From positions 1 through 64,000 of the forward strand of contig CAYPQF010000034.1 of assembly GCA_964412815.1 (NCBI GenBank): a DNA stretch of 64,000 bases. Reading direction: 5' to 3'. The first letter of the stretch is position 1. Each line of letters begins with the position of its first letter. This document shows positions 6,873-14,759 of this stretch, piece after piece. The notes beneath the pieces were generated by a model that saw only the letters and a program-made list of their open reading frames with translations, did not search any database and was not told where the DNA came from. The DNA is from JAOAFZ01 sp964412815. GTDB taxonomy: Bacteria > Patescibacteriota > Microgenomatia > UBA1406 > GWC2-37-13. A program made the position numbers and the translations under genes.

Positions 6873-8429
6873 ATGAACAACCATAACAATAAAACCGCAC
6901 TTATCTACGTCCGAGTATCATCTGAAAGACAAGTTAAAGAAGGTCATGGATTGGAATCGCAAGAACAACGGTGTCTTAGCTACTCTAAAAGTAAAGGGTA
7001 TAAAATAGGCAAGATATTCCGTGAAGAAGGGTTGTCAGGAGGTCTCTTTGAAAGACCAGCTATGAAGCAACTTATAAAACACCTAGATGATAACTTAAAT
7101 GAACAGTTCGTTGTTATTATTGATGATCTGAAACGCTTTGCAAGAGATACTATTGTTCACTTTCGATTACGATCTGAAATATACGGAAGAGGGGCAAAAA
7201 TCGAATCACCTAACTTCGTTTTTGAAGAAACCCCCGAAGGAAAATATACTGAAACCATTATGGCTGCAAACGCCGAGTTGGAACGCAATCAGAATAGGCG
7301 TCAGGTATTACAAAAAATGAAAGCTCGAATAGAGAACGGATACTGGCCGTTTTGTCCACCTCCGGCTCTGGTAAACAAACCCCATCCTCTACATGGGAAA
7401 GTATTAACCGCAGTAGAACCCTTTGCAACAATTTATAAAGAAGCGTATGAAAAATATGCAAACAATTCACTGAATACATTGCATGAAGTAATGATGTTTA
7501 TAAAAGCACAATATAGAGTTTATGGAATAGATCGAAAACTATCTATTAGTGGCACAAGAAACATTTTATCTGAGCTTTTATATACGGGATATCTTGAATA
7601 CCCTAAATGGCAAATACCTCGAATGAAGGGAAAGCATGAAGGCTTTATAGATATTAATTTATTTGAGCGTGTACAAGATAAACTGTTAGGAAAATCTACA
7701 CCAAGTTTAAGAAAAGACTATTCAATTGATTTTCCATTAAGAGGGTTAGTTCTTTGTGATACTTGCAAAAAACCATTAACAGCCAGTTGGAATACAGGTC
7801 GGACGAAAAGATATCCTAACTATTTTTGTAAGACAAAAGGATGCCCTGATATAAATAAATCAATTTCCAGAGATAAACTACATTCATCTTTTGAATCTCT
7901 TATGAGCGGTATAAAACCGTCTAAAAACATGCTTAAACTTACTAGGAGTATAGTAACTATGGTATGGGAGGAAGAAAAGAAAAACGCTGAATCTACTGAA
8001 AAGGTTTCAACTAGCAAAGAAAAAGAATTGACAGGACTAATAGATTTGGCAATTGAGTCCTCTATTAAATCACGAGGTGATCCAAACCTAAAGGAGCTAT
8101 ACGAAAACAAAGCAAAATCCTTATCACTGGAACTTGCAGAATTAAGGAAGAACTTAAAACCGAAAAACTTATTTACCAAAGAACAGCTTGGAACCGCCTG
8201 TGATAAGGTCTTCAAAATACTTGAAGATCCTGTCACAGCATGGCGAAACGGTAATATTGAAGAGAAGAAAACAATAGTTTATATGCACTTTAACAGTAAG
8301 ATTCCGTATAGTCGGGAAAGTGGATTTGGAACCAGCGATTTAGCACTTCCCATCAGTCTAATGAAGGAAAACATTATACCACAAAACTTACTTGTGGAGA
8401 TGCCCGGAATTGAACCGGGATCCGAATAG
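6873..8429 (+). CDS. Large serine recombinase (integrase of the element)
   Basis: 518 residues from ATG 6873, which lies 13 bases after TATAAT (6854-6859); the open frame begins earlier but this start gives the canonical N-terminus TALIYVRVSSERQ with the catalytic Ser. D-D-L-K-R-F-A-R-D supplies the second Arg motif. A Recombinase domain follows (residues ~150-270), then a zinc ribbon C-D-T-C...C-K-T-K-G-C (~300-330) and a coiled coil (~370-430). The last 13 residues (VEMPGIEPGSE at the end) are encoded by the antisense of the tmRNA 3' end, so the gene overlaps its own attachment site. Confidence 0.9.
   Translation: MNNHNNKTALIYVRVSSERQVKEGHGLESQEQRCLSYSKSKGYKIGKIFREEGLSGGLFERPAMKQLIKHLDDNLNEQFVVIIDDLKRFARDTIVHFRLRSEIYGRGAKIESPNFVFEETPEGKYTETIMAANAELERNQNRRQVLQKMKARIENGYWPFCPPPALVNKPHPLHGKVLTAVEPFATIYKEAYEKYANNSLNTLHEVMMFIKAQYRVYGIDRKLSISGTRNILSELLYTGYLEYPKWQIPRMKGKHEGFIDINLFERVQDKLLGKSTPSLRKDYSIDFPLRGLVLCDTCKKPLTASWNTGRTKRYPNYFCKTKGCPDINKSISRDKLHSSFESLMSGIKPSKNMLKLTRSIVTMVWEEEKKNAESTEKVSTSKEKELTGLIDLAIESSIKSRGDPNLKELYENKAKSLSLELAELRKNLKPKNLFTKEQLGTACDKVFKILEDPVTAWRNGNIEEKKTIVYMHFNSKIPYSRESGFGTSDLALPISLMKENIIPQNLLVEMPGIEPGSE
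8395..8429. other. Putative attachment site overlapping tmRNA 3' end and recombinase 3' end
   Basis: These 35 bases belong both to the tmRNA acceptor/T-arm (minus) and to the last codons of the serine recombinase (plus). This is the expected place of the recombination core if the element used the ssrA 3' end. The second copy would lie left of position 1 and is not visible, so the exact core is undetermined. Confidence 0.5.
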
Positions 8430-8784
8430 GCATTCTATATACATTCAGCGAGAGATCTTCTATTTCTTGAGAAACAGACAAATCTGCAATTATTGGGGCT
8501 TACTCAGCGTTGTGAATTGCGGCACGTGCTGCAGCATCCTGCGATTAGTTATCTGAGCCTGCTATCAGGAGTCACACACTCAGGGTTTAAGAACAAGTAG
8601 TTCTCAAGTTACGCAGCATAAGCGAACTGGGTCTGACGACCGTAGAACGCATCAGCTACGAAAGACTTAAGACTTTCGAGTTCGTTGGCAATTTCATTTT
8701 TTGCCTTTATTTGTACTAGTTAACGGATAGATCCGCCCTCGCAATATATAAAAGTACTTCTACCCGTCGAGGCCTGTCATCCCC
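8395..8784 (-). ncRNA. ssrA: Transfer-messenger RNA (tmRNA)
   Basis: The 5' end (GGGGATGACAGGCCTCGACG, read on the minus strand from 8784) and the 3' end (CATCTCC with a preceding GGTTCAATTCC T-arm) pair as the seven-base acceptor stem of tmRNA, with the usual GGx-CGAC core. The CCA end is not encoded: the bases after the discriminator are CAA. The likely resume codon is GCA at 8702-8704, with stop TAA at 8609-8611 giving a tag of 31 residues ending in FAYAA. That is far longer than the usual ~10 residues, though long tags are known in Mycoplasma. A later resume codon (GCC, five codons on) is possible. Its partner smpB is 2 kb away. Confidence 0.95.
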
Positions 8785-8798
8785 AGTAGTAGGATATA

Positions 8799-8827
8799 AG
8801 TATATCAATTTTCAGTCTATGAGTCAA
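8799..8827 (-). promoter_or_regulatory. Promoter of ssrA
   Basis: On the minus strand TTGACT (8822-8827) and TATACT (8799-8804) are separated by exactly 17 bases, a near-consensus sigma-70 promoter. It begins 15 bases before the mature 5' end of tmRNA, leaving a short precursor for RNase P trimming. Confidence 0.85.
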
Positions 8828-8896
8828 ATTCCTCCCCTCACACTCTCCCCGGCACATCATATGAACCGATTTAAAGGCTGTCTTTACCATCCATAA

Positions 8897-8925
8897 TTGA
8901 ATTATAAACTTCTATAGGATATAAT
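8897..8925 (+). promoter_or_regulatory. Promoter of GC-rich gene 1
   Basis: TTGAAT (8897-8902), a 17-base spacer and TATAAT (8920-8925) give a strong sigma-70 promoter, 35 bases before the start codon. It shows that the GC-rich coding sequence is driven by an AT-rich promoter of backbone type. Confidence 0.8.
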
Positions 8926-8960
8926 ATCCTCACAACGTACCCTATTCAGCGGGAGGTTCT

Positions 8961-9536
8961 ATGGAACTCGGATTTCTGGGAGTTGAGGTGCTGATCCTGC
9001 TGCAGATCGCGTACCTGCGCATGACCGTCAGCGCCCGCGCGTACAGCAGCAACACGCTGACGGCGGACCTCTCGGACCACCTGCGGCAGAAGAAGCACAT
9101 CTTTAACGGGATGCAGATCGTGCTCTACTGCATGGCAGCGATGGGTGTGCTGGCCCTGATCGGCCGCTACACCTTGCTGCCCTACCGCTGGCTGCCGCAG
9201 ACGGCGGTGCATTACGACGCCTTCGTCTACGCGTTCAGCATGGAGGTGGCGCTCACCAGTCTGCTGTCCACCATGGTGATCGCGCTGGGCGGCAGTGCGC
9301 TGGTCTCGGCGGTGCTCAACATGCAAGGCTCAAGCCTGGGCATGGGCTACACGCCGAACGGCTTCGCGCAGGTGCCACTCTGGCGCCTGACCATCGGTCT
9401 GGGCAGCTGCCTGATGCCGGTCTGGATCCAGCTGCCGCTCTTCGTGGTCGGCTTGCTCCTGGGCGGCGCCCTGCCGCTGGTCTTCCTGGGGGTGTCCCTG
9501 TTCACCCGCATCTGGGGCCGACTGCTCTACCGGTAG
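8961..9536 (+). CDS. GC-rich gene 1: polytopic membrane protein of unknown function
   Basis: 191 residues with about four membrane segments (near residues 3-20, 50-68, 88-112 and 142-180). A cytosolic-looking loop around residue 128 carries G-M-G-Y-T-P-N-G. ATG is set by GGGAGG at 8951-8956, a true Shine-Dalgarno site, unlike most backbone genes here. Third codon positions are almost all G or C, against much lower GC on both sides. A GC-rich stem-loop follows at 9564. The GYTP loop and topology recall gene 9898, so the two may be distant paralogues. No family recognised. Confidence 0.75.
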   Translation: MELGFLGVEVLILLQIAYLRMTVSARAYSSNTLTADLSDHLRQKKHIFNGMQIVLYCMAAMGVLALIGRYTLLPYRWLPQTAVHYDAFVYAFSMEVALTSLLSTMVIALGGSALVSAVLNMQGSSLGMGYTPNGFAQVPLWRLTIGLGSCLMPVWIQLPLFVVGLLLGGALPLVFLGVSLFTRIWGRLLYR

Positions 9537-9563
9537 TCAGTCTGTGGAGACGGGGAGTTCGAA

Positions 9564-9591
9564 GGGCAGAGGGGGCACCCCCTCTCTGCCC
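9564..9591 (+). terminator. GC-rich stem-loop after GC-rich gene 1
   Basis: GGGCAGAGGGGG pairs with CCCCCTCTCTGCCC, with a two-base bulge and a two-base gap at the tip. No T tract follows, so it may end or protect the mRNA rather than act as a classical intrinsic terminator. Confidence 0.65.
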
Positions 9592-9678
9592 ATGTCTTCT
9601 TATCACTTTCTCACATCTCTTACAACTCACTTTCATATCTCTATGGTGTAATAACATCATTACTCATTCTCTAATCCT

Positions 9679-9813
9679 ATGAATCTGTCTGTCACCGGTT
9701 TTGATCCAATTATCTCTCTTATCTTTGGCATTTTGATTCTGGTTTTTCCCCGTTTCCTGAATTATCTGATCGCGTTCTACCTGATCATTATTGGAATAAC
9801 TGGCCTATTTTGA
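9679..9813 (+). CDS. DUF3096-like small membrane protein
   Basis: 44 residues: two hydrophobic stretches with G-I-L-I-L-V-F-P-R-F-L-N-Y at the turn, as in DUF3096, whose members are tiny two-helix membrane hairpins with a conserved FPR/LNY turn. The codon use is backbone-like, unlike the GC-rich genes on either side. There is no clear Shine-Dalgarno site. Role unknown; such peptides are usually membrane or stress-associated. Confidence 0.65.
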   Translation: MNLSVTGFDPIISLIFGILILVFPRFLNYLIAFYLIIIGITGLF

Positions 9814-9881
9814 TATATTATGATATAATATAAATACATATAGGCCGTCCGGAATGCATATAGTGCAAACCGGCAACAGGA

Positions 9882-9899
9882 ATACCGAAGGAACGGTAT
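9882..9899 (+). promoter_or_regulatory. Start-region hairpin presenting the ribosome-binding site of gene 9898
   Basis: ATACCG (9882-9887) and CGGTAT (9894-9899) form a six-base stem whose loop is AAGGAA, the ribosome-binding site. The right arm includes the A and T of the start ATG. The structure would expose the binding site while holding the start codon in a weak stem. Confidence 0.45.
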
Positions 9900-10605
9900 G
9901 GAACAGGCACAGAGAATGGCCATGGCCCTGTACGACTATCTGCTCGGGAACACCGCGCTCCAGACCCATCTCTCGCTGGGTCTGGCAACTATCCTGTACG
10001 GCACCCGCCTCGGGCTGCTGTCGTACCGGAACCAGTTTATCGAGGAGGACCGCTATAAGCGGCTCCGCGCCATGAGCGTGTACTACGCGGCGCTGACCGT
10101 GGTGCTGGTCTGGTGGATGGCGCCGGTCACCTTCCCGCTGCTGGCGCGCGTGATGCCCGGGGACGCGGTCCAGACCGTCTACCTGAACGTGGGGAACTGG
10201 ATCCGGGCCAACCACTTCATCGGCAGCATTGTGCTGGGTGGCGCCACGGTTATCATGGCGGTGCACGGCATGCTCTGGCTGGGCGTCCGCCTGAACGAGG
10301 CGGCGTGGCGGCAGGCCCGGCCCGGCAAGAGCTTCGGCTACACGCCCCTGGGGTGGTCCGCGCCGTTCCGTGGCATCGGGGTGATCTACCCCGTCCACAA
10401 GCGCTACATCCTCTGGTCGGGCATCCTGCTCAGCCTGCCGCTGGGCTCGCCGCTGCTGCTGGCCTACACGCTGGTGGGCATCATGGAGGCGCTGTTCAAC
10501 AGCAAGCACTTCGTGTGGCGCAGGGTCTACCGCTCACCGGAGAATGCGAGAGAGGCGGCCGCGCGCCTGGCGGCCAGGGCGAAGGACGCCCAAATGAAGC
10601 GTTAG
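9898..10605 (+). CDS. GC-rich gene 2: polytopic membrane protein of unknown function
   Basis: 235 residues with four or five membrane segments (about 25-42, 62-85, 108-130, 162-190). A cytosolic loop contains K-S-F-G-Y-T-P-L-G-W, matching the GYTP loop of gene 8961. The C-terminal 30 residues are Arg/Ala-rich, positive and helical. ATG 9898 is preceded by AAGGA. Codon third positions are strongly G/C. It lies between the DUF3096 gene and convergent smpB, whose terminator hairpin may also end this transcript. TATAAT at 9824-9829 is the nearest promoter element. No named family. Confidence 0.75.
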   Translation: MEQAQRMAMALYDYLLGNTALQTHLSLGLATILYGTRLGLLSYRNQFIEEDRYKRLRAMSVYYAALTVVLVWWMAPVTFPLLARVMPGDAVQTVYLNVGNWIRANHFIGSIVLGGATVIMAVHGMLWLGVRLNEAAWRQARPGKSFGYTPLGWSAPFRGIGVIYPVHKRYILWSGILLSLPLGSPLLLAYTLVGIMEALFNSKHFVWRRVYRSPENAREAAARLAARAKDAQMKR

Positions 10606-10673
10606 CCATCACCGGTCCAGCGTGAGATAGCGCACGGACAAACCTGGTTTCTTGCTCACTTCCGCGACGGCAC

Positions 10674-10704
10674 AAAAAAAGGCGCCTGGTAACACCCGGG
10701 TGCC
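10674..10704 (-). terminator. Intrinsic terminator of smpB
   Basis: Read on the minus strand, GGCACCCGG pairs with CCAGGCGCC (nine pairs including two G-T) and is followed by seven T residues. It lies 18 bases after the smpB stop. On the plus strand the same stem follows gene 9898 without a T tract. Confidence 0.85.
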
Positions 10705-10721
10705 GCTTCAACATCCAACTG

Positions 10722-11171
10722 TTACTTTTTCATATATTCCTTTACCTCTTTTTCCTGCTTTCGTTTTACTTCTTTGGCTTTCTCTACTTTTCGTTTCTGT
10801 GTATCGGTACGACCTTTTACCAGCGCAATAGTTACTTTGATTTTATTTCCTTTGGAGTAACAGGCAGTAGGGACAATGGTCAACCCCGGCTGCGAAGCCA
10901 TCTTGGTTTCCCAACGGAGAATTTCTTTTTTATTCAGGAGCAGTTTACGCGGTCTAAAGGCATCGTACTCCAGTGCAGCCGCGTATTCGTATCGGAAAAT
11001 TTCCATATTACGGAGCCAGGCCTCGCCTCGTGAGATCTTCACATAGGCAGCCTCCAGTTTGCCGCGTCCCTGTTGCAGAGACTTGGCTTCTGCGCCGGTC
11101 AGAACAATCCCTGCTTCGACTTCTTCTACGGGTTCGTAGTTGCGAAGCCAGGTTTTGTTAGGTATTTTCAT
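10722..11171 (-). CDS. smpB: SsrA-binding protein SmpB
   Basis: 149 residues. SmpB binds the tRNA-like part of tmRNA and brings it to stalled ribosomes. Seen: L-R-N-Y-E-P-V-E-E-V-E-A-G-I-V-L-T-G-A-E-A-K-S-L, then R-P-R-K-L-L-L-N-K-K-E-I and a basic tail K-R-K-Q-E-K-E-V-K. The start is ATG 11171, not the longer open frame: TATAAT (11178-11183) lies six bases upstream, so the mRNA is leaderless, and the protein then has the usual N-terminus KIPNKTWLRN. It sits 2 kb from its partner ssrA on the same strand, with GC-rich genes on both sides. Confidence 0.97.
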   Translation of the reverse strand: MKIPNKTWLRNYEPVEEVEAGIVLTGAEAKSLQQGRGKLEAAYVKISRGEAWLRNMEIFRYEYAAALEYDAFRPRKLLLNKKEILRWETKMASQPGLTIVPTACYSKGNKIKVTIALVKGRTDTQKRKVEKAKEVKRKQEKEVKEYMKK

Positions 11172-11248
11172 GTTGTTATTATAGCAGGAACAGGTACAAT
11201 ATATGCTACGGATTGTTGTGGCAACATGCAGAGTAGGAGGAATGAGTC

Positions 11249-11701
11249 GTGACGACAAGGGAAGACCAACAGGTGGGAGCCGGTGTGGATCAGGCACCCA
11301 TCCAGCCCGTCGAGCCAGGGCCTCAGGAGGTGATCCGTGTGTTTGGGCACAGGGTCTGGGACTTTGTGCTGGACATCTCCCGGTTCTCGCCGGTGCCCTA
11401 CCGGCTGGTGCAGTGGGCAGTGTTGTTCGCGTCGACCCAGGAGTTCAGCTCGCCCGTGACCGGCCTGGTCACGTTCATCGTCGGTCTGCTGATCACGGTG
11501 ATGACCATGGTGACGGTGGACCCACAGACGGCCACCAACCGCCGCGGCGCGATGGAATTCGTCTACTTCGTCGCGGTCTTCGTGCTGGCCCTGTTCATGT
11601 CGCTGCCCTGGTGGGCGCTGACCGGGTACGCCATTCTGGGCCTGATGTACTGGTACCACTACCTGCGGCTCTACGAGCCGAAGGCGCCGGCCGGCAACTA
11701 G
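11249..11701 (+). CDS. GC-rich gene 3: small membrane protein of unknown function
   Basis: 150 residues from a GTG start, eight bases after AGGAGG. The first ~35 residues are soluble and Gln/Pro-rich; three hydrophobic segments follow (about 68-92, 103-122, 123-140), and the tail is short. Third codon positions are dominated by G/C. Its leader begins in the region of the divergent smpB promoter and contains a small TGTTG-tgg-CAACA hairpin. No family recognised. It is flanked by smpB and the SPFH gene. Confidence 0.7.
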   Translation: MTTREDQQVGAGVDQAPIQPVEPGPQEVIRVFGHRVWDFVLDISRFSPVPYRLVQWAVLFASTQEFSSPVTGLVTFIVGLLITVMTMVTVDPQTATNRRGAMEFVYFVAVFVLALFMSLPWWALTGYAILGLMYWYHYLRLYEPKAPAGN

Positions 11702-11731
11702 GTCAGGCCTCGATCAGTACCAACACAATCA

Positions 11732-11770
11732 GTGCGGGAGGACGCAGAGAGAGTCTGCGGCTTCCCGCAC
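11732..11770 (+). terminator. Two-part stem-loop after GC-rich gene 3
   Basis: Outer stem GTGCGGGA/TCCCGCAC, inner stem CGCAGA/TCTGCG. A T-rich stretch begins about 13 bases later. Confidence 0.65.
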
Positions 11771-11788
11771 GACTCTCACCTGCTTTTT

Positions 11789-12649
11789 TTACTTTTTAAT
11801 CGGAAGAACGCCTCCCTTATCATCCATGTTCAACACATTGACCACTTCAGATCCGGAAGGAATAATAAATTTGGTATTTTCGGCAAGTACGGCTTCAGAC
11901 ACCTGCATTCGTCGCCAGGCCTGGGCTTTATCATCAAAGTATTTATTAGCTGCTTCTGCAACCTGCTTGATAGCCTCTGCTTCTGCATTGGCACGCAGAA
12001 TCTGCGCTTGTGCGGCACCTTCTGCCTCCAGAATCTCAGCATTGCGCTGACCTTCTGCCTTGGTTATCTCACTTTGCTTGATACCTTCAGCCTGCAAAAT
12101 AACGGCACGCTTTTCCCGCTCAGCCTTCATCTGCAAACTCATTGCCTCGGTAATCTCTGGAGGTGGCTCGATCTTTTGCACTTCGACACGGGTCACTTTT
12201 ACACCCCAGCCATTGGTTGCTTCGTCAAGCACTTCCCGCAGGTTAGTGTTGATGATATCGCGGGCAACAAAGGTCTCATCCAGAGACTTATCACCGATCA
12301 GGTTACGCAGGTTGGTCTGTGCCAGGGTGGTAGCTGCAGTATCAAAGTCTTCGACTTCGAACTCAGCTTTGACCGGATCAACCACTTTGTAATAGACAAC
12401 CGCATCAACCGTGACGCTGACGTTATCTTTGGTAATCACTTTTTGGGGGTCAACATTAATCACCTTTTCACGAAAATCCACATGAATAAGCGTCTCGATA
12501 TACGGAATCACAAAATTCAGGCCGGGATTAATGACTTCTTTGAATTTTCCCAGACGGAGAACGATACCTTTTTCGTACTGCTTAACGATTTTAACGGAGG
12601 CAAAGAGGGTTATAATTGCGAGAATCGCAATAGGGATCAAAAATGGCAT
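11789..12649 (-). CDS. SPFH/band 7 (stomatin/QmcA-like) membrane protein
   Basis: 286 residues. One N-terminal membrane anchor (~3-20), then the SPFH core with V-K-Q-Y-E-K-G-I-V-L-R-L-G-K, P-Y-I-E-T-L-I-H-V-D-F-R and the T-K-D-N-V-S-V-T-V-D-A-V-V-Y-Y strand. A long Ala/Glu/Gln coiled coil runs from about 175 to 245. These proteins form oligomers that organise membrane microdomains and often work with NfeD proteins. It lies 15 bases after the NfeD-like gene, same strand, so one operon and probably one complex. Confidence 0.93.
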   Translation of the reverse strand: MPFLIPIAILAIITLFASVKIVKQYEKGIVLRLGKFKEVINPGLNFVIPYIETLIHVDFREKVINVDPQKVITKDNVSVTVDAVVYYKVVDPVKAEFEVEDFDTAATTLAQTNLRNLIGDKSLDETFVARDIINTNLREVLDEATNGWGVKVTRVEVQKIEPPPEITEAMSLQMKAEREKRAVILQAEGIKQSEITKAEGQRNAEILEAEGAAQAQILRANAEAEAIKQVAEAANKYFDDKAQAWRRMQVSEAVLAENTKFIIPSGSEVVNVLNMDDKGGVLPIKK

Positions 12650-12664
12650 ATACCGTAGTATACC

Positions 12665-13087
12665 TTATTTGACCGTAATTGTCACGCCACTGACTGACAC
12701 AACAGTCACTTTAGCTCCCTCTGCTATCTCTTTTTCCGCGGTTGCACGCCAGACTTCATCCCCCAGTTTTACTTGTCCGGCTTTGGACGGAGAGATTGCT
12801 TTGGTCACGATCCCATGCTGGCCGATGACGGCATCCACATTGGTTGCTTTGGTGGAGATACTGAGTGATTTTTTGAGAAAACCGCGTCCAATCGCAATGT
12901 AGCCAATCGTCAGAATTGCGGATGTAAGCAGAGCAATTTGAAACGAGTTAAATGCAATCCCGACTGCGCCGCCGATCACCATGATCACGCCCAGGACCAA
13001 CAGCTCGAATCCGGTGGCTGCACCAATAATAACCTCGACCGCAATAGCAATAATACCGGCAATAATGAATAGGATGTTGCTGTTCAT
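12665..13087 (-). CDS. NfeD-like membrane protein
   Basis: 140 residues. Two or three membrane segments in residues 4-75 are followed by a C-terminal OB-fold (V-I-G-Q-H-G-I-V-T-K-A-I...G-Q-V-K-L-G-D-E-V-W-R-A...G-A-K-V-T-V-V-S-V-S-G), the NfeD C-terminal domain of the short, protease-free class. The start is supported by TATAAT (13094-13099) six bases before ATG. It is first in the operon with the SPFH gene; such pairs act together in membrane organisation. Confidence 0.9.
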   Translation of the reverse strand: MNSNILFIIAGIIAIAVEVIIGAATGFELLVLGVIMVIGGAVGIAFNSFQIALLTSAILTIGYIAIGRGFLKKSLSISTKATNVDAVIGQHGIVTKAISPSKAGQVKLGDEVWRATAEKEIAEGAKVTVVSVSGVTITVK

Positions 13088-13176
13088 ACCCTAATTATAT
13101 CATTTTCGTTGTCATCAGGGGCTATGGTCGTATTTCCTTTCTGCTATCACCGGTAAAACCAGGTATAATGCCAGTG

Positions 13177-14460
13177 ATGAACCTGACTCCATTGACCAAC
13201 TTGCTACCGCGACTCCGTGTGATCGTGCTCTTCCTGTTTTTGTTGTTGCTGCCAACTCAACTGGGAACCTTTTTCTTTTTGCCGTACAGCTTTCTCTCCG
13301 GTATTCGCGTCGACTACCTTGCACCAGCACTCTATCTGACCGATCTAGTGGCAGGTGCGTTAATCGTGCTCCATGCTCCGGCAGCAATCCGCCTGCTCAA
13401 AGAGAGACGTCTCCTCTGGGTAGGGGTGATTGTGCTGATCAGTGCGGTACTGTCGCTTAATATTCTGATCGGGATGTACCGGATACTAAAATCGCTGGAA
13501 GTACTGCTGGTAGGGGCAGTGTTGTTTGAGTACGCCCGGAACAATCCCCAATTACTTACCCGGACTGCGGTACCGGCATTTTTGATAGGGGCAAGTTTTG
13601 AACTGCTCCTGGTGATCATGCAGATTGTTCAGAAAGCATCTATCCAGGGACTGTTCTACTGGTTTGGTGAGCGTGCTATGACACTCTCCACCCCTGATGT
13701 GGCCCGGGCTTCACTGGCGGGCAAGCTCTTTTTGCGCCCCTATGGTACCTTTTCCCATCCCAATTCGTTAGCCGGATTTTATCTCCTGGTCTACGTCTTC
13801 TTCTTAACCTGGCCGCACGCGAAAACATACTTCCGGATGCGCGGTGCCTTGCTCGCTATCTGTATGCTGTTGATTCTGCTCTCGTTTTCCAAGACTGCCA
13901 TCATTACCTTTGCCGCGCTCAACCTGATGATCTTTATGAATGTGCTGATTCAGGGGAAATGCAAAATCTGTGGCATATCGCGCGCGTTGACGCTGGTGGT
14001 ACTAGCCTGGATCTTCTCTTCCAGTCAAGGAGACCCGTTGAATATTGAGAAGCGGTTGTGGCTGGTGGATTCAGCCTTTCAGATTATCAGCTCGAATGTA
14101 TTATTGGGAGTAGGTCCGGGAAACTATCTGATTGCGCAACATGCGTTTCCGATACCCTATCCGACCTTCTTTTTACAGCCGGTACACAATATCGTACTGC
14201 TGTTTATTGCGGAGCTGGGAGTAGTGGGCGGTGGAGCGATCATCGCACTACTGTACAAGCCGTTTGTGTGGCTCATACAGCAGCGGATGTTTCAGTATTG
14301 TTTTGCCGTCGTGTTTATTACCGGCATGATGGATCATTACTGGCTGACACTTCAGCAGAATGTCCTTCTGGTGCCGGCGGTGTTTGGCATCATCATCGGG
14401 CTGGAATGCTCATGGCTGCGAAAGGGTGATCCCATCGAATCTTCCCCTGCCAGAACATGA
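13177..14460 (+). CDS. O-antigen ligase-like (Wzy/WaaL family) membrane protein
   Basis: About 427 residues with at least ten membrane segments. The large extracytoplasmic loop, the region R-P-Y-G-T-F-S-H-P-N-S-L-A-G-F, and G-V-G-P-G-N-Y followed by V-H-N-I are hallmarks of the O-antigen ligase/polymerase family that joins or polymerises glycans on lipid carriers. ATG 13177 is preferred: TATAAT at 13164-13169 is seven bases upstream and overlaps the earlier ATG at 13168. In CPR cells it probably acts on surface glycans, as do the glycosyltransferases at 40629 and 53468; no substrate can be inferred. Confidence 0.85.
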   Translation: MNLTPLTNLLPRLRVIVLFLFLLLLPTQLGTFFFLPYSFLSGIRVDYLAPALYLTDLVAGALIVLHAPAAIRLLKERRLLWVGVIVLISAVLSLNILIGMYRILKSLEVLLVGAVLFEYARNNPQLLTRTAVPAFLIGASFELLLVIMQIVQKASIQGLFYWFGERAMTLSTPDVARASLAGKLFLRPYGTFSHPNSLAGFYLLVYVFFLTWPHAKTYFRMRGALLAICMLLILLSFSKTAIITFAALNLMIFMNVLIQGKCKICGISRALTLVVLAWIFSSSQGDPLNIEKRLWLVDSAFQIISSNVLLGVGPGNYLIAQHAFPIPYPTFFLQPVHNIVLLFIAELGVVGGGAIIALLYKPFVWLIQQRMFQYCFAVVFITGMMDHYWLTLQQNVLLVPAVFGIIIGLECSWLRKGDPIESSPART

Positions 14461-14688
14461 TGTTCATATAAGGTATGCATATGAAAAGCTTCTTCTGTCT
14501 GCTGTGACTTGAGTAATTTCTGTTTCAGTTCAAAAATATCGTTCATAGAGTTAGATAAATGGTAATTACTCATCATAATACTCTCGTAATGCATCATACG
14601 ACGTCAATAAACGAAGAGAAATCCGTAAGAAGAGATAGGATTGCTATGAGGGGACCGATGCGATATAATTAACTTTCATATTCTGCCA

Positions 14689-14759
14689 TGCCCGGTCGTC
14701 TAATGGTAGGACAACTGGCTCTGAACCAGTTTATCGGGGTTCGAATCCCTGCTGGGCAG
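14689..14759 (+). tRNA. tRNA-Gln(CTG)
   Basis: 71 bases fold as a cloverleaf: acceptor TGCCCGG/CTGGGCA, anticodon stem ACTGG/CCAGT with loop CTCTGAA (anticodon CTG), and T-arm GGGGTTCGAATCCCT. CCA is not encoded. A TATAAT lies about 20 bases upstream. Confidence 0.95.

Larger units (their letters stand above)
1..8429. mobile_element. Integrated element (right part) at the ssrA 3' end
   Basis: This AT-rich block ends exactly where the serine recombinase gene runs into the 3' end of tmRNA, a standard integration hot spot. Its content is accessory: a transposase remnant, an endonuclease-like protein, an orphan RarA domain, an XRE regulator, DUF3800, DUF5659 and two resolvase-type genes. Base composition changes sharply after the tmRNA. 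The left end and second attachment site are not in the window: I saw no second copy of the tmRNA 3' sequence. That it is one element rather than several nested insertions is inferred. Confidence 0.6.

Noticed and set aside
1..8429. Second attachment-site copy for the ssrA element
   Set aside because: I looked for the tmRNA 3' sequence on both strands in this region and saw none; the other end must be outside the window.
9805..10509. 234-codon minus ORF opposite gene 9898
   Set aside because: Shadow of a GC-rich gene; Gln/His/Arg/Pro-rich without domains or ribosome-binding site.
11168..11799. ORFs in other frames over gene 11249
   Set aside because: Same shadow effect; the GTG frame with AGGAGG encodes plausible membrane helices.
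14352..14597. 81-codon minus ORF overlapping the end of the O-antigen ligase-like gene
   Set aside because: More than 100 bases overlap with a solid gene, no domain; the part beyond 14460 might be coding but cannot be supported.
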